NCBI GenBank assembly: GCA_963781305.1
Contig: CAWAFL010000001.1
Coordinates: 682,001-746,000 of the forward strand
Reading direction: 5' to 3'
Source: DASXMT01 sp963781305
GTDB taxonomy: Bacteria; Actinomycetota; Acidimicrobiia; Acidimicrobiales; RAAP-2
Length of the DNA: 64,000 nt
Program-made: the position numbers and the translations under genes
Shown here: positions 24,509-32,598 of the stretch, piece after piece
Layout: every line of letters begins with the position of its first letter
How positions within the stretch are numbered: the stretch's first letter is position 1
Notes under the pieces: model-generated
The model's database searches: none
What the model was told of the DNA's origin: nothing
What the model saw: only the letters and a program-made list of their open reading frames with translations

Positions 24509-25630
24509 CTACCGCTTGGGCACATAGCGGTCCAAGGCAGGGATGACTTCTTTTCCCAGCAGCTCGATCGTGCGCATCACCGAGGCGTGGGGCAGGTGGC
24601 CGAACTGGACGTAGCAGATGAGCTCGTCGACCCCGATGTCGGCGTAGTGACACATCTTCTGATAGCAGCGCTCGGGGTCGCCGACGATGATCATGTCGGC
24701 ATCGTTGAAGGCGGCCACATCGAACTGGCCGTCGGCCCGTGCGGTGAGGAGCGGAAAGGCCCGGTCCTTCTCCTCCTGGGAGAAGTGCGGGAACTCCCAC
24801 TCCAGGGTGAACTCGGCCAGATGCTGGTACCACCACCAGACCGAGTCCCAGATCCCGTTGTCCGCAGCCGCGGCCACGGTGTCGGCGCAGTGCACCAGCG
24901 TGTAAGCAGCCACTTTGTTGTTGGTCACCCGCGTGAGGGGGGACGGGTTGGCTGCCGCCTCTCGATACTGGCGGATGGTGGCCGCCGTCTGGTCGAGCGG
25001 ATTCATGATCGACATGGCCAGGAGTCCGAGCCCGGCTTCCCCGGCGACGGCTGCCGTTCCCGGGCTGACCCCGGCCATCCATGCCGCCGGGTGGGGGTCC
25101 TGGACCGGCTTCGGGGTGACCATCCGCCGGGGGAAGTCCAAGAACTCGGTGTGCTCCTCGTAGTACTCCGACTCCCACATGCCCACCACGGTCTGCACCG
25201 CGGCGCGCCACTGATCCTTGCTCCGTGACGGGTCCACGCCGAAGGCCGTCTGCTCCATGGGCGTCGAGCGCCCGGTTCCCCACTCGACCCGACCCTTGGA
25301 CACGATGTCGACGGTTGCCACCTTCTCGGCTACCCGGGCCGGGTGGATGAACGGATGGGGCATGAGCGTGACGCCGAAGCCCAACCTGATCTGCTCGGTG
25401 CACTGCGACAGGGCGCCCAGGATCACCTCCGACGAGGGTGAGTGCGACCGACCCTCCCGAAAGTGGTGCTCCACATGCCAGGTGGTGTGGAAGCCCATCC
25501 GGTCGGCCAGCTTGATCTGCTCGAATGCCTCGGCGTACGCCTGTTGCTCCGCGTCGCGCTGCCCGTAGGGGTGGGCCTTGTCCCCCCACGGCCTGGGCAC
25601 ATCGATCTCATAGAGGACGTCGAGCTTCAC
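24509..25630 (-). CDS. LLM-class flavin-dependent oxidoreductase
   Basis: 373 residues from GTG 25630, fixed by AGGGAGA a few bases upstream; the open frame to 25687 runs through the operator sequences. Landmarks are KLDVLYEIDVPRPWG, WHVEHHFREGRSHSPS, GFGVTLMPHPFIHPARVAEKV, GRVEWGTGRSTPME and MAGVSPGTAAVAGEAGLG. The C-terminal third contains a W-rich segment (DSVWWWYQHLAEF). It leads an operon with the SDR at 23576 and the IclR gene, and two tandem palindromes lie 40 bp upstream of the start. Substrate unknown. Confidence 0.87.
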   Translation of the reverse strand: MKLDVLYEIDVPRPWGDKAHPYGQRDAEQQAYAEAFEQIKLADRMGFHTTWHVEHHFREGRSHSPSSEVILGALSQCTEQIRLGFGVTLMPHPFIHPARVAEKVATVDIVSKGRVEWGTGRSTPMEQTAFGVDPSRSKDQWRAAVQTVVGMWESEYYEEHTEFLDFPRRMVTPKPVQDPHPAAWMAGVSPGTAAVAGEAGLGLLAMSIMNPLDQTAATIRQYREAAANPSPLTRVTNNKVAAYTLVHCADTVAAAADNGIWDSVWWWYQHLAEFTLEWEFPHFSQEEKDRAFPLLTARADGQFDVAAFNDADMIIVGDPERCYQKMCHYADIGVDELICYVQFGHLPHASVMRTIELLGKEVIPALDRYVPKR

Positions 25631-25669
25631 GGGTCTCCCTCGCTGTGGCCCGAAGCCACGTGGGCAATC

Positions 25670-25706
25670 GTTCCCAATAGCGAACATAGCGTTCTCACAA
25701 CAGAAC
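25670..25706 (-). promoter_or_regulatory. Tandem GTTC-N8-GAAC operators before LLM-SDR-IclR operon
   Basis: Two palindromes, GTTC-N8-GAAC at 25670-25685 and at 25691-25706, spaced 21 bp start to start, that is two helical turns. The same layout with one full and one half-degenerate copy lies at 27876-27912. IclR-family proteins bind palindromes of this size, and an IclR gene is in this operon, so autoregulation is likely. Confidence 0.55.
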
Positions 25707-25732
25707 GATTCTCAGCCACGGTCGAGGAAAAG

Positions 25733-26479
25733 TCAATGAGGCCGATCGGTATCGGCCAGGATCCGGGTCACGACGGCGGCCAGTTGATGCGGTTTGGTGA
25801 TCATCACCTCGTGGCCGGCGTCGATGTCCTGGACGCTCACGCCGGAACCCAGCCGGCGGATCATCTCGTCCTGCTCGACCAGGGAGACGGCCCGGTCCTG
25901 GAGCAGGCGGACGTAGGTCTTGGGCGCATCGCGCACGTATGGGCCCCATGTCACCGTGTCGGTGAAGAATCGCATCGAGTCCGGTCCGACGTGGTCGAGC
26001 ACGTAGGACCACTGCTCGTCGTCCAGGTCGTTGCCCAGCAACGCACGGTGGTGATCGGCTGAGAGCTCGGTCGCCTCCCCCTCGCCCGTCCGCAGGCGCC
26101 GGTCGAGCGCATCGCGTTCGTCGGGCGGCGTCATGGTGAGGACGGACTGTCCGTCCGGTACCACCAGGCACGAGACGAAGACAAGGTGCACGGCCCGGTC
26201 ACCCAGCCTCCCGGCGATAACCGGAAGGCTTGCTCCTCCCAGGGAGTGCCCGACCAGAACCACCCGGTCGAGGCCGGCGGCGTCGATGTCGGCCAGGACG
26301 GAGTCGGCCCCCACCTCGATGGTGACATCGTCGAGGTTCATGGGATGGCTGCCCCGCCCGGGTAGATCGACGGCGAGGGTCGGGGCGTCGAACAACGGGG
26401 CCACTCGGTCCCAGCACCACGCCCCGTGATACCCCCCGTGTACGAGCACCACGCCGGTGCGCCCCGAGAGTGCACTCAT
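25733..26479 (-). CDS. Alpha/beta hydrolase
   Basis: 248 residues from ATG 26479. The oxyanion segment is VLVHGGYHGAWCWDRV, the nucleophile elbow is VGHSLGG with Ser79, and the catalytic His is in DIDAGHEVMITKP near the C-terminus, with an Asp expected in the preceding region. The short cap and HGGYHGAWCW start resemble esterases of the hydroxynitrile lyase/methylesterase-like group (also PnbA-like small esterases). It would hydrolyse an ester, amide or lactone. It lies between the LLM operon and an orphan binding-protein gene on the same strand. Confidence 0.85.
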   Translation of the reverse strand: MSALSGRTGVVLVHGGYHGAWCWDRVAPLFDAPTLAVDLPGRGSHPMNLDDVTIEVGADSVLADIDAAGLDRVVLVGHSLGGASLPVIAGRLGDRAVHLVFVSCLVVPDGQSVLTMTPPDERDALDRRLRTGEGEATELSADHHRALLGNDLDDEQWSYVLDHVGPDSMRFFTDTVTWGPYVRDAPKTYVRLLQDRAVSLVEQDEMIRRLGSGVSVQDIDAGHEVMITKPHQLAAVVTRILADTDRPH

Positions 26480-26578
26480 CGCTCTACCCCCTTGATTGCA
26501 GCCAGCAGAAGCTGGCGAACCGCTCCAGTCCCGAGGCCGAGATGACAGTGCCCTGCGGGAGTGACTCCGGCTGGTCGC

Positions 26579-27778
26579 TCAGCCCTTGGCGTCGGCCGGG
26601 ATGGTCCCGAAGTTGTACGTGGCCACGAGCTCCTTGCCCGAGGGACCGTTGCTACCCAGCTTCACGATCTGGGCCTGGTTGATCATCACGTTCTCGGAGT
26701 CGTTCTTGTACGGCCCACACGCGCCCTGGTACTGGATCTTCTTGAGCTGGGACACGATCGACTTGCTGGACGTGTTACCTCCGCCCGCCTCGATGGCCTT
26801 GGCGATCAGGTACACCCCGTCATAGGTGGCCGGGTCGTCGACCGCGCTCTGGGTCGTCGACGGGTAGGCCGCCTTGTAGGCAGAGGTGAACGCCTTGGCC
26901 TGCGTGGTCGTGTTCACGTCGGGATCGCAGTAGGGCGGGTAGTACATGTTGGCCATGGCCGAGGCCGGCGCCAGCTTGAAGGCCTGGACGGAGTTGTCGG
27001 CCTGAGCCCCCATGATGGGCGCGGTGATGCCGTTCTGGGCCAGCTCGGTGACCAAAAGGCCATCGGTGACCGGGAAGCTGTTGATGAAGACGGCGTCGGC
27101 CGACTTCATGGCCAGCACCGCGGTGGTGGCGTCGGTGACGTTGTTGGGCTCAGTGCGGATGATGAAGTGCTTGACGCCGTCCTTTTTCAGGAACGACTCG
27201 ATGAACGTGGCCGATGCCGTCGATGCCGCATCCTCGGTGTAGATCATGCCCACCGTCTTGGGCTTGTACTTGGTGTACACGTACTTCGCCTCGGCCTGGG
27301 CCGTGTTGTAGTCGATGGGGTTGATGTCGAAGAAGTTGGGCAGGTGGGTGTTGGTCAAGTCGGTGAGCGGTCCACTGGTCAGGCCCAGAGTGGGCACACC
27401 CGACTGCTTCAACAGTTGGGCCGTGGCCTGGACCTGGTCATCGACGGACGGGCCGATGATGGCGGTCGGGTTGGTGGACAAAGCCTTCTGGGTGGCGGTC
27501 ACCGCCTGCTGAGGGGTGATGTTCGAATCGTAGAACTCGAGCTTGACAGGGTGCCCATCGGCACCGCCGCGGGCATTGATCTGGTTGGCAGCCAGCTTGA
27601 GCGGGTCCTCGGCGGTGGGGCTGGCATCGGGTCCGGTCAGGATACCCAGATAGGCGATGGTGATCGGGCTCTTCGACTCGCTCGTCGCTGCCCCGGCCGT
27701 GCCTCCGGCCACCAACGACAGCACTAGCGCGCCGGCCATGGCCACCGACAGCACAACGGTCCGTGATGATGCTCGCAC
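26579..27778 (-). CDS. ABC-type branched-chain amino acid-like solute-binding protein
   Basis: 399 residues from GTG 27778 with GGGGAA about 7 bases upstream. The signal peptide runs to about residue 30 (MRASSRTVVLSVAMAGALVL, ending near GGTAGAATS). The mature fold begins SPITIAYLGILTGPDASP and shares TPQQAVTATQKALSTNPTA and QATAQLLKQSGVPTLG with the 8033 protein. It is exported and should bind a small molecule, but no permease or ATPase gene accompanies it. The upstream element at 27876 matches the operators of the LLM operon at 24509, which suggests uptake and catabolism of the same compound are co-regulated. Confidence 0.9.
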   Translation of the reverse strand: MRASSRTVVLSVAMAGALVLSLVAGGTAGAATSESKSPITIAYLGILTGPDASPTAEDPLKLAANQINARGGADGHPVKLEFYDSNITPQQAVTATQKALSTNPTAIIGPSVDDQVQATAQLLKQSGVPTLGLTSGPLTDLTNTHLPNFFDINPIDYNTAQAEAKYVYTKYKPKTVGMIYTEDAASTASATFIESFLKKDGVKHFIIRTEPNNVTDATTAVLAMKSADAVFINSFPVTDGLLVTELAQNGITAPIMGAQADNSVQAFKLAPASAMANMYYPPYCDPDVNTTTQAKAFTSAYKAAYPSTTQSAVDDPATYDGVYLIAKAIEAGGGNTSSKSIVSQLKKIQYQGACGPYKNDSENVMINQAQIVKLGSNGPSGKELVATYNFGTIPADAKG

Positions 27779-27875
27779 TTCAATTCCCCTATTTCTCGAT
27801 GGTGTTCGTGTGTCACGCCGGCCTCTGTCCCACGCTGACGCGGCGAGAGGCCAACCACCGCGCGCAGTACTTCGT

Positions 27876-27912
27876 GTTCATAATAACGAACGACGCTTCC
27901 GTAGTCTCGAAC
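27876..27912 (-). promoter_or_regulatory. GTTC-N8-GAAC operator plus half-site before binding-protein gene
   Basis: Full palindrome GTTCATAATAACGAAC at 27876-27891. At the position 21 bp further (27897-27912) only the right half GAAC is intact. The layout mirrors 25670-25706. It lies 98 bp upstream of the GTG at 27778. Confidence 0.5.
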
Positions 27913-27994
27913 ATGCTGACCAGTCGTCGAGCGAAAGTCAAGCCGGCGTACCGGAGCTGGGACCGCAGCCGAGCGGAGGCCGGCGGACGGGGCG

Positions 27995-29350
27995 TCAGCC
28001 GGTCAGTGCTTCGAACGCCTCCCGAAAGAGGCGGCTGCGCTCCCGGAACCCGCCTTCTCCGTCGGGGGTCGGCGCCCCGGGAGAGAAGAGGACGACTCCA
28101 CCCCTCGGGGTGGTCGTCCACGCCGTTCGGGCCGCGTCGCCGGGGTCGGCCGCCTCGCTGATGGACACCTCCACCTGGTGTTGGCGTCCCACTGTCGTCA
28201 GACGGTCGGCGATGCGTCCACCGTCGGGCGGAATGGTCACGACGTGGGGCACCGGCACCCGTGTCGCCACCACCTCGGCCAGATCGGTGAAGTCGACGCC
28301 CCGGTCGGCGCCCCCGAGGATGAGGGTCATGGGACGATCGCTGTAGGAGGCCACCGAGGCGACGGTGGCGAAGGGGTTGCTGGCCAGAGCATCGTCTACG
28401 AACTCCAGGCCGCCGCGGGTCCCGATCGACTGGCATCGGGACGGCAGGCCCTCGAATCCCTCGATCGCCTCGACCAGCGCGGCCGGTTGTGGTGGAGAGC
28501 CGGTGAGCAACAAGACGCCGGCGACCGCCCCGCACAGGTTGGCCACGTTGTGCTCCCCTGGCGTCCGCAGCCCCACGTACTCCACCAGCTGCTCACCGTC
28601 GACACTGATCCATCCCGACCGCGCCTGCACCCGACCCTGGTCACCGTAGAGGGTGCGGCCCGGGTGGTCGGCGGTACGGCTCAGCGCTTCCGCACTGGCT
28701 GCGTTGACGGCCAGCGCCCCGAGGGGACCGGCTGATATCAGTCGCAGTTTGTCCCGGTAGTAAGCCTCCACCCCGCCATGCCAGTCCAGATGGTCGGGGG
28801 CCAGACTGGTCAGCACGCTCACCGATGGGGACGTGGTCACCTCGGCTGCTTGATAGGACGAGACCTCGACCACGTATGCGTCGAAGTCCTTCTGTCCGTA
28901 GAGGTCGGTCACCGGGGTGCCGATGTTTCCCACCAGGGCAACGCGCCCACTGTGCCCGAGGATCCTCGCCGCCAGCGTGGCCGTGGTGCTCTTCCCCTTG
29001 GTCCCGGTCACCGCCACGATCGGCGCGTGGTGGAAGTCCTCGAGCCAGACGGCCAGCGGCGTTGTCACCACCACCCCACCGCGGGCGGCGTCGACCAGCT
29101 CGGGGCGGTACCTGCTCACCCCCGGCGACCGGACGATGGTGTCCGCCGCGGCCAGCACGGAGGGTTCGGGCGGATGAACCACGAGTGGCGTATCGGTGAC
29201 GGTCGGGGCGCGGCGGGCGGCACCGACCGGGTCGTCGTCGACCAGGACCGGCGACGCTCCTCGTTCCATGAGCAACCGGGCAAAGGCGACGCCCTCTTCT
29301 CCCATGCCCCAGATGACCACCCGCTGGGAGACGAGCGACTCCAGGTTCAC
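27995..29350 (-). CDS. murD2: MurD-like ligase, probable UDP-MurNAc-L-Ala-L-Glu ligase
   Basis: 451 residues from GTG 29350, overlapping the stop of the upstream gene by 3 bases (GTGA). The N-terminal Rossmann domain begins VVIWGMGEEGVAFARLL, the central ATP-binding domain has VAVTGTKGKSTT (residues 113-123, P-loop with Lys where most MurD have Asn) and SSYQAAEV, LAPDHLDWHGG, and the C-terminal domain PSRCQSIGTRGGLEFVDDALASNP. It is a Mur ligase of MurD size and order. The neighbouring MurL-like gene identifies it as the MurD2 type, which adds L-Glu rather than D-Glu to UDP-MurNAc-L-Ala in the cytoplasm. A canonical MurD role cannot be excluded, since no other dcw genes are in the window. Confidence 0.8.
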   Translation of the reverse strand: MNLESLVSQRVVIWGMGEEGVAFARLLMERGASPVLVDDDPVGAARRAPTVTDTPLVVHPPEPSVLAAADTIVRSPGVSRYRPELVDAARGGVVVTTPLAVWLEDFHHAPIVAVTGTKGKSTTATLAARILGHSGRVALVGNIGTPVTDLYGQKDFDAYVVEVSSYQAAEVTTSPSVSVLTSLAPDHLDWHGGVEAYYRDKLRLISAGPLGALAVNAASAEALSRTADHPGRTLYGDQGRVQARSGWISVDGEQLVEYVGLRTPGEHNVANLCGAVAGVLLLTGSPPQPAALVEAIEGFEGLPSRCQSIGTRGGLEFVDDALASNPFATVASVASYSDRPMTLILGGADRGVDFTDLAEVVATRVPVPHVVTIPPDGGRIADRLTTVGRQHQVEVSISEAADPGDAARTAWTTTPRGGVVLFSPGAPTPDGEGGFRERSRLFREAFEALTG

Positions 29351-30738
29351 GACGTGCTCGGGATCGTCGGTGGCACCGGGGCGTCGATGAGGCGGTCGAC
29401 CAGTCGGTCGATGTCGCCCGAGCCCATGCCCACCGTTCGGTCCGGGGCCAAGAGCTCGTCGACGTCCCCGTCGGTGGTCAGCGCCGCAGCCGTCGGGGCC
29501 AGGGCGGCGATGACCGGGGAGCCGGCCCACTCGGGTCGGCGGCTGAGCAGCCGGATGGCGGCGGCTGACTCCCGTCGTTCCCCCACGCACTCGAAGGGTT
29601 TGTCGTCCGTGCTCATCAGGGAGCGAAATCCGTCGATCTGATCAGGGTCGGCGAACATGTCCCGCCCGATGATGGCGGTCAGTGCGGCGCGATCCAGAAA
29701 CGGCGCCAGCATCAGGCCGACGAACCGACACTTCGGGCACTCCCCGCACCAGCGGTCCCCCGTGGCCGCTGCGGATCGAAAAGCCGTGTTGCAGCTGCAG
29801 AACGTGCCGTGGTATGTGGTCAGGCCGGCGAACGACCGGGAGATGGCCAACTCCGAATAGGGACGGAGGGCTGAGCCGTAGGTCAGGCCCGCATCGATAC
29901 TGGTGGTGACCAGCTCGCGCAACGCCAGTTCGAAGGGATAGCTCTTGGAGAACTGGTGATTGACAGCCACGCCGCCGACCATCGAGGTCTCCTCGCTGGC
30001 CGAGCGTTCGATGGCCATGGCGATCGTGTCGTAGTCGTAGAGAAAGCTCCCGGCCACGGCGATCAACGAGACGATGGCCGTGATGGGCACGTGCCCGTTG
30101 AGGGCGCCTCGTCGGTTCAGACCCATCAGGTTCGGGGACAGGCGCCGGCGCACCTCGATGAGCTCCAGACCGGCGAGGGCGGCCAGGTCGGCGACCAACG
30201 GATGGGGGTTGACGGCGAACAGGCGGGGCCGGAGGGAGCGGACGGCCTCGATGAGCACCATGGAATCCTTGCCCCCACCGATGGGCACCAGAAGCGAGGG
30301 CGATCGGTCGTCCCGCGGCCTGCCGACAGGCCGGGCCCCGCGGGCCACGGGGGCAATGAGGCGGACATCGACAGGCACCGGCCGAGCGTTGGTGACGGCG
30401 AACTCCCGGAGGCCGTCGTCGTAGAGGAGGGCGTGGAACCTCTGCTCGGCCTGGGTAAGCGGCGTCTGTTCGATGCTCACCGTGGTCGGCGCCGCCGCTT
30501 TAAAGTAGCTGACCCCGGCGGCGATGTGGAGGTGGTCGATGGCGCGGGCAAATCCATCGGCGTCGAATCCGGTGCCGGGGCCGGACGGCTCGGTCACGAA
30601 CTCGATGGTCTCGGCGAAGGACTCCTGGTCGTCGAGTGCGTACCGGAGGGTGACGAGGCGGGCGACGGGGTCGTACTCCCAGTCGAGAATCCGGAAGGTG
30701 TCGACCGATTGGGGGTCGAAGGCAAGCTGGTCGCTCAT
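29347..30738 (-). CDS. murL: MurL-like UDP-MurNAc-L-Ala-L-Glu epimerase
   Basis: 463 residues from ATG 30738. The motif PIGGGKDSMVLIEA (GGGKDS at 154-159) is a PP-loop-like ATP site, consistent with the ATP need of MurL. FCSCNTAF (about 313-320) and WCGECPKCRFV (330-340) give five Cys in a metal- or redox-type arrangement. The order of these motifs and the length match MurL, the enzyme that epimerises the terminal L-Glu of UDP-MurNAc-L-Ala-L-Glu so that peptidoglycan gets D-Glu without a free-glutamate racemase. The coupling (GTGA overlap) to a MurD-like gene supports this. Recognition rests on remembered family features, not on a search. Confidence 0.75.
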   Translation of the reverse strand: MSDQLAFDPQSVDTFRILDWEYDPVARLVTLRYALDDQESFAETIEFVTEPSGPGTGFDADGFARAIDHLHIAAGVSYFKAAAPTTVSIEQTPLTQAEQRFHALLYDDGLREFAVTNARPVPVDVRLIAPVARGARPVGRPRDDRSPSLLVPIGGGKDSMVLIEAVRSLRPRLFAVNPHPLVADLAALAGLELIEVRRRLSPNLMGLNRRGALNGHVPITAIVSLIAVAGSFLYDYDTIAMAIERSASEETSMVGGVAVNHQFSKSYPFELALRELVTTSIDAGLTYGSALRPYSELAISRSFAGLTTYHGTFCSCNTAFRSAAATGDRWCGECPKCRFVGLMLAPFLDRAALTAIIGRDMFADPDQIDGFRSLMSTDDKPFECVGERRESAAAIRLLSRRPEWAGSPVIAALAPTAAALTTDGDVDELLAPDRTVGMGSGDIDRLVDRLIDAPVPPTIPSTS

Positions 30739-30778
30739 CGCGCCCGTCAGCGTACTGGCTGGGCCCGGAAGTCCAGCT

Positions 30779-31960
30779 CTAGTGGCCCGGCCCACAACCA
30801 CCGGCCTCCGTCGCGACCGGCGCCGGCGGGTCACCCATCATCTTGAGCATCATGCGGCCGCCGGTGCGGAGAAAACGCCAGATCAACACCAGGGTAAGGG
30901 CGATGAAGGCGATGTTCAGGAAGGTGGTGTAGTTCCAGGTGACGGTGGCGGTGAGCACTTGGGCGTTGCGGGTGGCGGGAACCAGCCCGGCGGCGCCGAA
31001 GATCAGCTCGACCAGGTACCCGGCCACCACCATGGTCAGGTAGAACGAGCCCAGGATGACGAGCATCATCTTCGTCCCGTAGTACTTCCGGTAGATCACC
31101 AAGATGGGCAGGATCAGCAGGTCGGCAAAGATGAAGCTGATCACCCCGCCGAAGCTGATACCCCCGTTCCACAGCACGGCGGCCAGGGGTACGTTCCCGA
31201 TGGAGCAGACACACGACAGGATCGAGATGATGGGGCCGATGAGCGGACCCCAGATCCTGGCCAGCAAGGGGTGCCCGGTGAAGAAGAGGTGACGCCAGAA
31301 ACTGTCTGGCACCCAGGCGGCCAGGGCGCCGGCCACCAGCAGCCCGATCACGATGTCTCGCAGCACGGCCAACCACTCCATGACGAACACGTGGGACACC
31401 GCAGTGCTCCCCTCCGACGAGAGCAGTCGAGACCACAGGCTGCCCTCGGCCTGAATGCTCATGTCCATGGCCGCGTGCCCTTCCATGGATCCGGTCAGTC
31501 CACGATCGGCCTGGACCCGGGCATCGGCCACCAGTCGTCGACGGAGGACCAGACGGAACAGGACGGCTATGCAGACGATCATGATGGGGCCGCCGACGAA
31601 TTCGGCCGCCGTGAACTGCCACCCGAGCAAGAGGGCCATAATGATTCCCAGCTCGATGACCAGGTTCGTCGAGGCGATCTCGAACACCATGACCGAAGTG
31701 AAGCTGGCCCCTTTTCGGAACAGGCTTCGCGCCATGGCAACGGCTGCGTAGGAACAGGACGAACTGGCCACGCCGAACGCCGTCGCCGTGGCCAGCCCCT
31801 TGGGCGAATCGCTGCCCAGAAGCCGCTCCACCGTCTTCTTGCGCACCAGCGCTTGGATGATGGCCGAGAGGGTGAAGCCCAGTAGGAGGGACCAGGTGAT
31901 CTGCCAGGTCATGCCGCCGGCCACGGTCAGCGCATGGCCGACGGCGTCGAGCACCCTCAC
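30779..31960 (-). CDS. YraQ/ArsP-type (DUF318) permease, metal-linked
   Basis: 393 residues from GTG 31960, about eight membrane spans. Two conserved halves carry ASSSCSYAAVAMARSLFRKGAS (about residues 65-86, split by span 2) and SCVCSIGNVPLAAVLWNGG (after span 5), the Cys-containing loops typical of DUF318 permeases, which include ArsP (organoarsenical efflux) and SO_0444-type copper/zinc efflux proteins. A central hydrophilic loop is rich in His and Met (GHAAMDMSIQ). It is divergent from a CsoR gene with two CsoR-type operators between them, so a Cu(I)-linked efflux role is most likely. The substrate is inferred from context only. Confidence 0.82.
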   Translation of the reverse strand: MRVLDAVGHALTVAGGMTWQITWSLLLGFTLSAIIQALVRKKTVERLLGSDSPKGLATATAFGVASSSCSYAAVAMARSLFRKGASFTSVMVFEIASTNLVIELGIIMALLLGWQFTAAEFVGGPIMIVCIAVLFRLVLRRRLVADARVQADRGLTGSMEGHAAMDMSIQAEGSLWSRLLSSEGSTAVSHVFVMEWLAVLRDIVIGLLVAGALAAWVPDSFWRHLFFTGHPLLARIWGPLIGPIISILSCVCSIGNVPLAAVLWNGGISFGGVISFIFADLLILPILVIYRKYYGTKMMLVILGSFYLTMVVAGYLVELIFGAAGLVPATRNAQVLTATVTWNYTTFLNIAFIALTLVLIWRFLRTGGRMMLKMMGDPPAPVATEAGGCGPGH

Positions 31961-32014
31961 TGATATGCCAGTGCGGGGCGGCCCGCGGTCTCGAGTCTGA
32001 CCATGTCCCTACTG

Positions 32015-32058
32015 TACCCTATGGGGGTATATGATGCACTATACCTAATGGGGGTATA
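32015..32058. promoter_or_regulatory. Two CsoR-type operators in the permease/csoR divergent promoter
   Basis: TACCC-TATGG-GGGTA at 32015-32029 and TATACC-TAATGGG-GGTATA at 32040-32058, centres 27 bp apart. Both follow the TACCC-N-GGGTA pattern of CsoR sites with the G-run in the same orientation. One site per divergent gene is the simplest reading. Confidence 0.7.
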
Positions 32059-32073
32059 GACAAGGAGGCTCGG

Positions 32074-32355
32074 ATGCCGGGATACACGGATCACAAGGAC
32101 CAAGTGGCAAAGCGCCTGCGACGCATCGAAGGTCAGGTCCGCGGCCTCCAACAGATGATCGAGGACGACCGCTACTGCATCGACGTCCTGACGCAGGTCT
32201 CGGCGGTGACCAAGGCCCTTCAGGCCGTGGCCATTGAATTGATGGGCGACCATCTCGGCACCTGCGTGAGCGAAGCGGTCCAGGCCGGTGGACCGGCTGC
32301 GGACGAAAAGATCACCGAGGCCATCGATGCCATTGCCCGCCTGGTGCGTTCCTGA
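32074..32355 (+). CDS. csoR: CsoR-family copper-sensing repressor
   Basis: 93 residues from ATG 32074 with AGGAGG six bases upstream. All-helical CsoR/RcnR fold: KDQVAKRLRRIEGQVRGLQQMIEDDRYCIDVLTQ. The Cu(I) ligands of CsoR are present as Cys35, His60 and Cys64 (YCID and DHLGTC), which excludes the RcnR nickel pattern. Without copper it should bind the two operators just upstream and silence itself and the permease; Cu(I) binding would release it. Nothing in the 243 bp after the gene looks coding. Confidence 0.9.
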   Translation: MPGYTDHKDQVAKRLRRIEGQVRGLQQMIEDDRYCIDVLTQVSAVTKALQAVAIELMGDHLGTCVSEAVQAGGPAADEKITEAIDAIARLVRS

Positions 32356-32598
32356 TCCCACTGAACGTGAGCAAGCCGCAGCCCGCCGGGAATGGTCCGC
32401 AATTCGCATCGCCCTGGACCCTCGGCGAAGCAGGCAGTTTGGGCCGGCGGCTTCACCGATGGTTGGGCCACCGGCCTCGGGGGCCTCTGTATTGTGGTGC
32501 ACGCGGGAACGAGCGAGCCGGGACGTGCACCCGGTGGCCTCCTGTTGCATCGCCACTTGAGCACCCGATCGGCCGTCTGCCACCTCGAGGGAGAACGC

